Shown in pieces: positions 6,791 to 15,046 of a stretch of DNA of 64,000 nt. The stretch is taken from NCBI RefSeq assembly GCF_003105155.1, contig NZ_QETK01000013.1:1-64000 (forward strand), given 5' to 3'. Position numbers and translations under genes: made by a program. Each line of letters starts with the position of its first letter. The first letter of the stretch is position 1. Below the pieces are notes generated by a model. That model was not told the DNA's origin and did no database searches. It was given only the letters and a program-made list of their open reading frames with translations. The stretch comes from Pseudomonas sp. SDI. Lineage in GTDB: Bacteria; Pseudomonadota; Gammaproteobacteria; Pseudomonadales; Pseudomonadaceae.

Positions 6791-8259
6791 GCGTTCTCCT
6801 TGGTCTTTTTCAGGCGGGCGTCCAGGTACAGCGCTTCAAGGCGCTTGCGGTCGACCTTGTCGGAAGCGCTGGTGGGGAACTGCCCACAGGCCAGCAACTG
6901 CGACGGAATCATGTAGGGCGGCAGGCGCTCTGCCAGCAGTTGCTTCCACTCGCCGAGCGCTGTCGGGAGCGCGCCGAGGGTGGCCGGCGCCAGTGTCTCG
7001 GGGGTTTCGACGAAGCCGATCATGCGCACCAGCGTGCCGTCCGGGCGGCGCAGGGCCACCGTGGCGGCGCCACGCACGCCCGGCAACGCGGCCAGCGCGG
7101 CATCCACTTCGCCCAGCTCGATGCGGTAGCCGTTGAGCTTGATCTGCTCGTCGCGCCGACCGTGGAAATACACCAGGCCCGCGCCATCGATGCTAACCAG
7201 GTCACCGCTGCGATAAGCGCGCTTGCCGTTGTGCAAGAACAGCCGTTGCGCATTCAGCTCGGGGCGGTTGAGGTAGCCGCGCATCACGTGGTCGCCGGCA
7301 ATGCACAGCTCGCCATCTTCGACGAACAGCTCGGCATACGGCTTGGCCCGGCCAATCGACAGCGGCTGGCAACTGCTCTCCAGCGGCGGCAGGATTTCCA
7401 CCCAGGTGGTCGAACAGGTGGCTTCGGTCGGGCCGTAGGAATTGATGATGCGTGCTGCCGGGAAGCGCTCCCAGAGCTGTTCGGCCAATTGCGTGGTCAG
7501 CGCTTCGGCGCCGAACACGAACACCTGCAGGTGCGGCAGGTGGCTGGCATCGAACGCGTCGTTGAGCAGTTGCTGACGGACGAACGCCGGGGTCGAGGCC
7601 CACACCTGCACGCGGCTGTCGGCGAGGTAGTCGACGAAGGCCTGCGGCGCGGCGATGGTCTCGCGCGGGCACAGCACGCACTGGCCGCCGAGGGCCAGCG
7701 CGCCGCACAGGTCGAACAGCGAGAAGTCAAAGCTGAACAGCATCTGGTTCATGAACACCGGGCGTTCGCCCAGGCCCAGGCAGTCGCGAATCCAGCCGGC
7801 GAACAGCGCCACGCTGTCGCGGCCGATCTGCACGCCCTTGGGCTCGCCGGTGCTGCCGGAGGTGAACATGATGTAGGCCAGGCCCACTTCGGCCAGCGTC
7901 ACCGCCTGGGTGCCGGTGGCCTCGAAGGTGTCGACGGCAGCGTCGTAGCAGTACCCCGCGCCGACCTGCTTGAGGGTGCGTTGCAGGCGCTGCGGCGGGT
8001 TGATGGTATCGACCGGCACGTAGGCCACCCCCAGCTCCAGGCAACCCAGCATCGCCACCACGAATTCGACCTGTTTGTGCCCGCTGAGCACCAGCGCGGT
8101 GCCGGCGCTAACCCCGGCGGCCAGCGCACGGGCCTGCCACGCAGCCGTTTCGGCGCGCAGCTCGGCCCAGCTCAGCTGGCGCCGGGCATCGCGCAGGGCC
8201 GGCGCCTCGGCGGCGTGGTCGAGGTCGGCGAAGGTGCAGCGGTCGAAGTCGAAATACAT
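6787..8259 (-). CDS. DltA-like stand-alone amino acid adenylation enzyme
   Basis: 490 residues with the full set of adenylation motifs: A3 FTSGSTGEPKG (132-142), A5 NSYGPTEAT (273-281), A7 YRSGDL (349-354), A8 GRRDEQIKLNGYRIELGE (367-384) and the A10 lysine in DKVDR (K468). Asp178 in FSFDFS is the residue that holds the alpha-amino group, so the substrate should be an alpha-amino acid. Close to DltA are VQVWASTPAF (217-226) and FVFGAEAL (247-254). In DltA the equivalent of the latter is FCGE, whose cysteine shapes D-Ala selection; here it is Gly250. The enzyme would activate an amino acid with ATP and load it on the carrier encoded 16 bases upstream. The residue activated is unknown. Confidence 0.9.
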   Translation of the reverse strand: MYFDFDRCTFADLDHAAEAPALRDARRQLSWAELRAETAAWQARALAAGVSAGTALVLSGHKQVEFVVAMLGCLELGVAYVPVDTINPPQRLQRTLKQVGAGYCYDAAVDTFEATGTQAVTLAEVGLAYIMFTSGSTGEPKGVQIGRDSVALFAGWIRDCLGLGERPVFMNQMLFSFDFSLFDLCGALALGGQCVLCPRETIAAPQAFVDYLADSRVQVWASTPAFVRQQLLNDAFDASHLPHLQVFVFGAEALTTQLAEQLWERFPAARIINSYGPTEATCSTTWVEILPPLESSCQPLSIGRAKPYAELFVEDGELCIAGDHVMRGYLNRPELNAQRLFLHNGKRAYRSGDLVSIDGAGLVYFHGRRDEQIKLNGYRIELGEVDAALAALPGVRGAATVALRRPDGTLVRMIGFVETPETLAPATLGALPTALGEWKQLLAERLPPYMIPSQLLACGQFPTSASDKVDRKRLEALYLDARLKKTKENA

Positions 8260-8275
8260 GGGCGTTCTCTCAGCG

Positions 8276-8515
8276 TCAGAGCGTTCTGTGCGCCGCGACG
8301 TAGGCGGTCAGCGTGTTCAGCGATTCCAGGTGTTCGTCGATCTCGGTGGCCGGGAACCGGCAGCCGAAGGTCCTTTTCACCGCCAGGACGACGTCCACGG
8401 CGGTCAACGAGTCGATCAGGCCGGACTCGATCAGCAGGTCGTCGGCGCCGACCGAGGTCTGGATGACGTCTTCGATGATGCTTGCCAGCTGGGCTTGGAT
8501 GGCTTCATTGCTCAC
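8276..8515 (-). CDS. DltC-like acyl/peptidyl carrier protein
   Basis: A 79-residue four-helix carrier protein. GLIDSLTAVDVV (33-44) holds the phosphopantetheine attachment serine (Ser36 in D-S-L). The following LAVKRTFGCRFPATEID segment resembles DltC (LAIENRF...VPITEFD). It lies between the MBOAT gene (stop 19 bases upstream) and the adenylation gene, the same partners as in dlt operons. It would receive the activated amino acid on its pantetheine arm and present it to the membrane MBOAT protein. Confidence 0.9.
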   Translation of the reverse strand: MSNEAIQAQLASIIEDVIQTSVGADDLLIESGLIDSLTAVDVVLAVKRTFGCRFPATEIDEHLESLNTLTAYVAAHRTL

Positions 8516-8534
8516 GGTGATTGCTCCAAAAAAG

Positions 8535-10115
8535 TTAGAACTGGAAGTACAGGAAGCGCGCTTCCTTGTGCAGGTTCATCAGGCACAGCAGCAACAGCAG
8601 CACCATGATCCCCAGCCATTTGAGGTTCGGCGCCCAGCGCAGCAAGGCCGGGCCGGTCAATTGCGCGCGCGCCAGTGCCGGGGAAAACGCGCCCATGATC
8701 TGGTGCGAGTTCGGTAGGCACCAGGCCACGGCCAGTAGCGCCAGCACGTGGAAGGCTTGCAGGTGGCGACCCATGAACAGCCGCCAGGCATCGCCCCAGG
8801 CAATATCGGCCGGGTAGATTACCCCAGGCAGCGGGCCGATGCCGCGCAGGCCGAACATGCCTTCGACCAGCAGCAGCGCGTCATGGCTGTTTTCGGCACG
8901 GAAGAATGCCTGGGCGACGATCACCGCAGCGAACGTCAGCAGCACGTAGCCGGCCTTTTTCAGGCGTGTTGGCGGGCGCTTGGCGCCGGGTGTGCGGCCG
9001 ACCACGAAGATCCGCCAGGCGTGGTTGATCGACAGGTAGGCGGCGTGCAACAGGCCGAAGATCAGGAACTGCAAACCGGCCCCGTGCCAGATCCCGGCCA
9101 GGCCCATGGTGAAGGCGGTCGGCAGGACGATGGTGGCGGCAAAGCCGCCCGGGCTCGACACGCCCTGGGTACCCACCGGCATGTTGCGCTTGCTGCGGAA
9201 GTTCGACACCGCCATGGCCACCGGGTAATACAGGTAGGCGGTCAGGTAGCGGGTCAGGGTCATGTGCCAACGCGCCCAGAAGTCGATGATGCTGCTGGCC
9301 TTGTACGGCGAGTTGAAGTTCAGCGGGAAGCGGATGCCGAACATTTTCGCCAGGCCCAGGGCCATGTCCGAATAGCCGGAGAAGTCGAAGTACAGTTGCA
9401 GCGCATAGGCGATGCCGGTGCCCCAGGCGGCCCAGAACTGCAACGCGCCCGGCTCGGCAAAACCGGCGTCGGCGTAGGGCGCTATCGGGTCGGCCAGCAG
9501 CACCTTCTTGGCCAGGCCGATGACGAACAGCATGCCGCCGACGCTGAGGTTTTCTGCGCGCAAGCGATAGCTGTCGCGCTGGGCGAACTGCGGCATCATT
9601 TCCTTGTGGTGCAGGATTGGCCCGGCGATCAGGTGCGGGAAGAAGGTCACGAACAGCACATAGCTGAGCAGGCTGCGTTCCTTGACGATGCCGGCGCGGC
9701 AGTCGAGCAGGAAACCGATCTGGGTGAAGGTGAAGAACGAAATCCCCAGCGGCAGGATGATGTCGTCGAGCCGGCCACTGCCCAGGCCCCAGTCGTGGGC
9801 GAAGTTGACCAGGGTGACGAAGTATTTGTAGTGGAACAGCAATGCCAGGTCGGCCGCCACGCCCAGGCCGGTGACCAGCAGTTGCAGGCGGGCGCGTCCG
9901 GACAGACTGAGGATGATCTGGCTGATCAGGTAGTTGAAGGCAATCGAACCGATCAGCAGCAGCACGAACTGCGGGTTCCACCAGCCGTAGAACAGCAGCG
10001 AGGTGAAGCACAGCCAGACTGCGGCCAGGCGCAGGCTGACGGCGCCGATCAGGTAGTGCGCAGCCAGGGTCAGCGGCAGGAACAACAGCAGGAACAGGTA
10101 GGAGTTAAAGAGCAT
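8535..10115 (-). CDS. MBOAT acyltransferase, AlgI/DltB type, with C-terminal FLYFQF
   Basis: A 526-residue polytopic membrane protein. LYFDFSGYSDMALGLAKMFGI (241-261), DFWARWHMTLTRYL (278-291) and GIWHGAG with the catalytic His344 are the hallmark MBOAT motifs. It ends in FLYFQF (521-526), which fits the F-x-Y-x-x-F tail that in the dlt system lies on DltX and whose tyrosine is proposed to carry the acyl group across the membrane; here Tyr523 would do so. The first 11 bases overlap the end of the AlgJ-like gene. Predicted role: take the acyl or aminoacyl group from the carrier protein and pass it to periplasmic SGNH proteins. The donor is probably not acetyl-CoA, since a carrier and its loader are in the operon. 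Confidence 0.93.
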   Translation of the reverse strand: MLFNSYLFLLLFLPLTLAAHYLIGAVSLRLAAVWLCFTSLLFYGWWNPQFVLLLIGSIAFNYLISQIILSLSGRARLQLLVTGLGVAADLALLFHYKYFVTLVNFAHDWGLGSGRLDDIILPLGISFFTFTQIGFLLDCRAGIVKERSLLSYVLFVTFFPHLIAGPILHHKEMMPQFAQRDSYRLRAENLSVGGMLFVIGLAKKVLLADPIAPYADAGFAEPGALQFWAAWGTGIAYALQLYFDFSGYSDMALGLAKMFGIRFPLNFNSPYKASSIIDFWARWHMTLTRYLTAYLYYPVAMAVSNFRSKRNMPVGTQGVSSPGGFAATIVLPTAFTMGLAGIWHGAGLQFLIFGLLHAAYLSINHAWRIFVVGRTPGAKRPPTRLKKAGYVLLTFAAVIVAQAFFRAENSHDALLLVEGMFGLRGIGPLPGVIYPADIAWGDAWRLFMGRHLQAFHVLALLAVAWCLPNSHQIMGAFSPALARAQLTGPALLRWAPNLKWLGIMVLLLLLCLMNLHKEARFLYFQF

Positions 10116-11226
10116 GGTCGGCCGCTCCTGGCGCTAGGGTGGCGAGCACCGCTTGTTCGTCGGCAGTCAGCGGCAGCGACAGGGCCATTTCGGAAAACTC
10201 CCAGATCACCAGCTTGAGCGTGGACGGCCAGCGCTCGCGTTTTTTCAGGGCGGCGAGCAGGGCACCGGCGAACTGGCCACCGTCCAGGCTCTGGTTCCAG
10301 ACCTGGCGCCCGAGGTTGCGCCCCAGGCGTTCGGCGAATTCGCTGCGCCGGCCGTTCGAGCTGCCGACCAGCAGCACTTCTACCGCTGGGGTGGCGTCGA
10401 GCAGGCCGCCGCTGCGCCGCGCGTCGATGTGTACCGGTTGTTCGCTGTCGAGTGCCGGGCGCCAGCCGGCCGGCGCCTGTTCGAGGCCGGCCAGGCTGAT
10501 CAGGTCGCCCATGCGCGGCCGGGCCGGGCCCGGCGCGCTGCTGTCGAATGCCTGGTTGCCACGGCTGCCGAGCAAGCGCAGCGCGCTGGCTGCGACGGCA
10601 TCGGCGGCGGCCTGGGCGCCAACGGCGGTCATGTGCACGTCGGTGTGGAAGAAGCGCGGCGCCGCACCTTCGGCCAGTGCCGGATAGAGATCGGTATAAG
10701 GCACCTCGGCCTGGCGCAGGGCGCTTTGCCAATGCGTCAGGCGCTGGTCGAGCAGGCGGCTCTGTTGCAGGCCGCACAACGCCTCGCGCTGTACCCGGGC
10801 CTTGTCTGGCACGGCGACCAGCAGCACCTGCAAGCCCTGCGCGCGCAACGTGTCGACCCAGTGCCGCATCAGTCGCAGCCGCGCCTCGTAGGCGCCGTGC
10901 ACACCTGGCTGGGCGCGCAGGCCGTCGCGGTAGAACAGCCAGCCTGGGCAGCCCTGGGCCACTTGCGCGCCGAGGTCGCCGAGCAGGCGGTAGCGCAACG
11001 CGGCGTTCAGCGTATCGGTGCTGGCTTGCAGTGGCGGTTGCAGGGCGCGGTCGAGCAGTTTGCCGGCGCTGCCGTCGAGCCACGCCGCCGGGGTCAGCTG
11101 CTGCGCCTCCAGCTTGCCGCGCAGCAGCAGCCACATGCCGCAACCCTGGGCGAGCAGCAACAGGACGATCACCGCGGCGGCATAGCGGCGGTGCGACGGG
11201 CTCGGCGGTTTCTCGACGTCAGCCAT
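10105..11226 (-). CDS. AlgJ-like SGNH acyltransferase, membrane-anchored
   Basis: 373 residues with one N-terminal membrane segment (YAAAVIVLLLLAQGCGMWLLL, about 15-35) and a periplasmic SGNH-type domain. FFHTDVHMT (192-200) provides the Asp196 and His198 pair, and LLVGSSNGR (285-293) the serine (Ser290 by analogy with the G-x-S of AlgX). These match the AlgJ/AlgX catalytic triad used in alginate O-acetylation. It starts three bases after the AlgX-like gene and overlaps the MBOAT gene. It probably receives the acyl group from the MBOAT protein, as DltD or AlgJ does, and transfers it to the polysaccharide. Confidence 0.85.
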   Translation of the reverse strand: MADVEKPPSPSHRRYAAAVIVLLLLAQGCGMWLLLRGKLEAQQLTPAAWLDGSAGKLLDRALQPPLQASTDTLNAALRYRLLGDLGAQVAQGCPGWLFYRDGLRAQPGVHGAYEARLRLMRHWVDTLRAQGLQVLLVAVPDKARVQREALCGLQQSRLLDQRLTHWQSALRQAEVPYTDLYPALAEGAAPRFFHTDVHMTAVGAQAAADAVAASALRLLGSRGNQAFDSSAPGPARPRMGDLISLAGLEQAPAGWRPALDSEQPVHIDARRSGGLLDATPAVEVLLVGSSNGRRSEFAERLGRNLGRQVWNQSLDGGQFAGALLAALKKRERWPSTLKLVIWEFSEMALSLPLTADEQAVLATLAPGAADHAL

Positions 11227-11229
11227 GGA

Positions 11230-12234
11230 TCATTGTCCGCTGGCCGCGCGCAGCCGCGCACGCCAGGCGTCGGCGCTGATGATCGAGGCGTTGTCCCACA
11301 GGCCAGTGGCTTGCGGGCCCTGGGCGTAGGTCGGTTCGAACATCTGCCACACCAGCACCTGCGGCGGGTTCCGTTTGAACTCGGCCGACTCCAGGTATTC
11401 GAGCAGCATGACCCACTGGCCAACGTTGCCCGGTTTCCAGTTCACCGACACCGGCCGGTCGAGCGCGTTGGAGAGTTTCTGTGGGTAGCCGAAGTACGGC
11501 TGAACCATGCTGTGGCCGGTCACATGCACCGGCGCCGGGGCGGCGTCGAGCAGGCCGCCGGCAGCCGCCTGGCGGCGTACGGTGAAGGTTTCGCGGCCGG
11601 TCTGCTTGCGCTGCTCGGGGGTAAGGAAGCGCTCGGCCAGGTCGCCGAAGCGGCGCTCCTTGAACTCGCTGCCCAGGGCCATGCCGCTGCCGGCGCTGCC
11701 ATTCAGCTGCGCCACGTCGCGCTTGATCTGCGCGGCGGTGGCCACGGCCGTGGCGTCGGCGGCGGCCTGGGTCCAGTGCTGGTCGGTGCGGTAGAACACC
11801 TCCTGGCCGGCCTGTTTCAGCTGGCCGAGCACGGCGGCGGCGTCGAACGCCGGGATGCCCGCCTTGTGCAGTGCGGCGAGGATACTCTGGTAGCGCTGCT
11901 GCACCTGCGGGCTGAGGCTTTTGCCGGCGGGCAGCTTGTCCTGATAGAACCGCGTCTTGTCCGGCAGCACCAGCACGTGCAACTGCACGTGGCGTGCGGC
12001 GAGGGCCTGCTGGGCGTCCTTGATCAGCTGAGTGGAGCTGTCGATGCCGCGGCTATCGACCTCGGTCAGGCTGCCCCAGCCAGGGAACAGCCAGCCGTCG
12101 TTGCCACGCAGCACAATCGACGAGTCGTCGGCGTGCGCACTGGCCAGCGACAGGCCCAGCGTGGCGGCCAGCAGGGTCGTGCCCAGGCGCTTGGCGGCCG
12201 GGGCGAACAGGTGCGACAGGGTCATGGCAAACAT
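11230..12234 (-). CDS. AlgX/AlgJ-like SGNH acyltransferase, secreted
   Basis: 334 residues with a signal peptide (TTLLAATLGLSLASAHA, cleavage near 35). The mature domain opens with GNDGWLFPGW, the usual start of AlgJ/AlgX SGNH domains. YRTDQHWT (148-155) carries Asp151 and His153, and VTGHSM (238-243) the serine Ser242. It is a paralogue of the next gene, which keeps a membrane anchor, just as alginate loci pair AlgJ with AlgX. One of the two may be the relay and the other the final transferase. It follows the NfrA-like gene by 13 bases. Confidence 0.85.
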   Translation of the reverse strand: MFAMTLSHLFAPAAKRLGTTLLAATLGLSLASAHADDSSIVLRGNDGWLFPGWGSLTEVDSRGIDSSTQLIKDAQQALAARHVQLHVLVLPDKTRFYQDKLPAGKSLSPQVQQRYQSILAALHKAGIPAFDAAAVLGQLKQAGQEVFYRTDQHWTQAAADATAVATAAQIKRDVAQLNGSAGSGMALGSEFKERRFGDLAERFLTPEQRKQTGRETFTVRRQAAAGGLLDAAPAPVHVTGHSMVQPYFGYPQKLSNALDRPVSVNWKPGNVGQWVMLLEYLESAEFKRNPPQVLVWQMFEPTYAQGPQATGLWDNASIISADAWRARLRAASGQ

Positions 12235-12247
12235 CCTTATCGGGGCG

Positions 12248-15046
12248 CTAGTACGACAGCGTCAGGTTCATGAACAGGCCCTTGGCTCGCTCGGTGGCGC
12301 CACCGCCAATCGCGAAGCGGTATTGCATCGACCAGTCGAGGTAGGAGCGTGGGGTGTTGTAGTGGTCTTCGCGGAACCAGTAGCGCAGGTTCACGCCGGG
12401 GCCGGCGCCCATCGACCAAGTGCTGGCATCGCGGGTCAGCGACCACGCGTCGATACCGCTCAGGTCGATCAAATCGGTCTGGGCGAAATTGAGATCGCTC
12501 GCGCGGTCTTTCTGCCGGATCCAGTCGACGGCGCCGACCAGGTATGGATAGACGACCAGGTTGGGGCTCAGCGCATCAAGGCGCACACTGCGGCCCACCC
12601 GCAGTTCGCTGCTGACGAAGGTCTGCTGGCGTTTCAGCCGGCCGTTGGACTCGGCCAGTTCGCGAGTCGGTTTGCTACCGTTGACGTCGTAGGCACTAAA
12701 GCGCGCAGCGTTGTCTTCCCAGGCGTAGCCGAGCTGGGCATAGCCTTCCATGGTGAACCAGCTGGTTTCGTCGCGGCGCAGCTCGGTGCCCTGGTAGAAA
12801 CCGTAGGTGATGTACGACAGCCAGCCGCCGGCACTGCCGCCCAGTTTGTAGCGGGTGAGCAGGCCGTTGATGTCTGGGTCGTTGCTGGCGTTGGCGGCCT
12901 GGATGCGTTGCTGGATCACGCACTGGTCGTCACGCGAGGCAGGGTAAACCGTGCCCTCGCGGGTAGCCGAACCGAGGAAGAAGCGCCGTTCGAGACCGAC
13001 GGTGAAGCCGGTGTCGGAGAGCATGTAGCGCACCCCCAGCGAGCCGATGGTGCTGGGTACGCCGGTCACCGAGCTGGCGCCGTTGGTGCGTTCATCCTTG
13101 CTGCGGTTGTCGCTGCTGGAGGCGCCGCTGCACGGGTCGATGACGTTCTGCGATTCGAACTTGCCGCCCTCGTCGTACAGCGTGTTGGTCAGCCGGCCAT
13201 ACACTTCGAGCATGCCGTGCCGGTTGTTCAGCTGGGTCGGCCGCCAGTACAGCTCGTTGGTGCTGAACACGGCATCGCCCGAGGTGCTCAGGCCGGCGCC
13301 TGCGACGGTCGTGGTCGGTCGCGAGCCCCGAAAGCCCATGGCTGCGGTTGCCCCCCATTCGCGGTCCAGGCCGGCAATCGCATTGCGGGTGTTGTAGCGC
13401 TGCGCGGCGTCCAGCTTAAGGGTGCCGGCATCGTCCATGTCGATGGCGTGCTTGAGCTGGCGCACGGCGCCGGGGTTGTCGCCCATGGCCGAGGTGGCAT
13501 AGGCCTCGTCGAGGATCGCTGTCGGCGGCGCATTGCGCGTGCGTCGCGCGGCGCGGAAGTCTTCCCGGGCGCGGGCCGGCTGGCCAGTGCGTTGGCGCAG
13601 GTAGCCACGCTGCATGAGCAGGTTGGCATCGTTCGGCGCGCGTGCGATGGCATCGCTCAAGCGCTGCTCGGCCTCGGCGGCCTGGCGGCTGTCGCCGGCG
13701 GCCAGCGCAGTGGTCAGCAGGCGCTGCATCTCGACACTGTCCGGGGCCTGGGCCACGGCCAGGCGCGCCTGGCGAATGGCTTCCGGGTAGTCCGCACGCG
13801 CATAGGCGGCATACGCCTCGGTGGCCGGGCCGGCCGGGCCGATGGCGCTGTCGGCGGGCAGCAATTCGCACTGGGTGCCGTAGGGCGTGTCCTGGCAGGA
13901 CTGCTGCGGCGCCGGGTAGCTGGCGAGGGTCAGCGCAGTGCTCGGCTTGCGCGCGTTCTTCACGGCGGCGCGGCGCTTGAGCACCGCTGCGTCGGCCGCG
14001 TCCATGCTCGCCAGCAGCTCATCGGCGCGGGTTTTGTCGGCGCGCACCACGGCGGCGTCGATGGCGATCAGGCGCACGTTGCGCAGTTGCTCTTCGTCGA
14101 GCCAGTCCTGGCTCAGGGCCTGGTCGAAGTCGGCGCGGGCAGCGTCGCTGTTGCCCTGGAGCTGGCGCAGGTAGCCGCGCATCACCCACATCACGGTGCT
14201 TTCGTCGTCCTGCTCCAGCGCCGCGCTGGCGGCCTGTTCGGCAGCGCCCGGTTGCTGGTCGAGCAGCAGCGCGGTCACCAGCAGCAGGCGATGGCTGGCG
14301 ATGTCCGGTGCCAGGTGCACGGCCTCGGCGGCCAGCGGCACGGCCTCGCCGGGACGGTTGCCGATCAGCGCCTGATAGGCCTGCTCGGCCGGGCGTACGG
14401 CCATGCGCCGCTTCAGCGTTTGGCGGCGCGCGTCGAGGTCGTTGGCGTTCGGCGCGCCGAGGGCAATCGCCGTGCCGGCTGCGCGTTCGGCCTCCGCCCA
14501 TTTCTGCTGAGCTTCCAGCGCGTCGAGCCAGAGCAGCGCCCACGGCCCTTGGCTGGGGTCGATGCGTAGCGCTTGTGCCGCGTCGCGCGCGGCACCTGGC
14601 ATGTCGCCGGCGTTGTACGCCGCGTAGGCCTTGGTTGCCAGCGGGAAGGCGCGCTGATAGGCCGCCGACGGCGCCGCGCCGCTGGCCGCCCCCGGGGTGC
14701 TTTGCAGGTTGGTCACGGCGGCGCGCAAGCCTGGATCCTCGACCCCGCGCTTGAGGGCGGCCTGGGCGGCCTGGCGTGCTTCGCCGGCGCGGCCAAGCTT
14801 CTGCAGGGTGTAGACCTTGAGCAGGTTCAGCCGGGCCACCTCCGGGCGCAGTTGCAGCGCCGCGTTGACCTGGCTGAGGGCGTCGCGGTAACGACCCTTC
14901 TGGTAGCTGCGATAAGCCAGGTCCGCCTGCTGCCAGGCGACGCCTTCCAGTGCGGCTTCGGCGGCCAGGACCGGCGCCGGCATCAGCAGCGTGGCGCTGC
15001 AGCACAGGGCGGTGCTCAGCAGCAGGGCGTGGGTAATCGGCGTCAT
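12248..15046 (-). CDS. NfrA-like outer-membrane polysaccharide export protein (TPR plus C-terminal domain)
   Basis: 932 residues. A signal peptide (LLLSTALCCSATLLMPAPVLA) is followed by about 550 residues of TPR-like helical repeats, for example AYRSYQKGRYRDALSQVNAAL and LMQRGYLRQRTGQPARAREDF. The C-terminal third (from about residue 575) is beta-rich and ends in an aromatic residue (MNLTLSY), as outer-membrane barrels do. This is the layout of bacteriophage N4 adsorption protein A (NfrA), the outer-membrane part of the N4 receptor system. BcsC and PgaA have the same TPR-plus-barrel plan. It overlaps the stop of the NfrB-like gene by four bases. Its predicted role is secretion of the polymer across the outer membrane. 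Confidence 0.85.
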   Translation of the reverse strand: MTPITHALLLSTALCCSATLLMPAPVLAAEAALEGVAWQQADLAYRSYQKGRYRDALSQVNAALQLRPEVARLNLLKVYTLQKLGRAGEARQAAQAALKRGVEDPGLRAAVTNLQSTPGAASGAAPSAAYQRAFPLATKAYAAYNAGDMPGAARDAAQALRIDPSQGPWALLWLDALEAQQKWAEAERAAGTAIALGAPNANDLDARRQTLKRRMAVRPAEQAYQALIGNRPGEAVPLAAEAVHLAPDIASHRLLLVTALLLDQQPGAAEQAASAALEQDDESTVMWVMRGYLRQLQGNSDAARADFDQALSQDWLDEEQLRNVRLIAIDAAVVRADKTRADELLASMDAADAAVLKRRAAVKNARKPSTALTLASYPAPQQSCQDTPYGTQCELLPADSAIGPAGPATEAYAAYARADYPEAIRQARLAVAQAPDSVEMQRLLTTALAAGDSRQAAEAEQRLSDAIARAPNDANLLMQRGYLRQRTGQPARAREDFRAARRTRNAPPTAILDEAYATSAMGDNPGAVRQLKHAIDMDDAGTLKLDAAQRYNTRNAIAGLDREWGATAAMGFRGSRPTTTVAGAGLSTSGDAVFSTNELYWRPTQLNNRHGMLEVYGRLTNTLYDEGGKFESQNVIDPCSGASSSDNRSKDERTNGASSVTGVPSTIGSLGVRYMLSDTGFTVGLERRFFLGSATREGTVYPASRDDQCVIQQRIQAANASNDPDINGLLTRYKLGGSAGGWLSYITYGFYQGTELRRDETSWFTMEGYAQLGYAWEDNAARFSAYDVNGSKPTRELAESNGRLKRQQTFVSSELRVGRSVRLDALSPNLVVYPYLVGAVDWIRQKDRASDLNFAQTDLIDLSGIDAWSLTRDASTWSMGAGPGVNLRYWFREDHYNTPRSYLDWSMQYRFAIGGGATERAKGLFMNLTLSY

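Noticed and set aside
4992..12234. An alginate biosynthesis cluster
   Set aside because: AlgF-, AlgI-, AlgJ- and AlgX-like genes are present, but algD, alg8, alg44, algG, algL and algE are not. The synthase is NfrB-like and the acyl donor system is carrier-based.
12032..14569. Very long plus-strand open frames opposite the exopolysaccharide genes (also 10153-12273, 6640-8466 and 15064-17691)
   Set aside because: They are antisense shadows produced by strong third-position GC bias in the minus-strand genes. They lack ribosome binding sites and have Arg/Gly/Ala/His-rich, low-quality translations.
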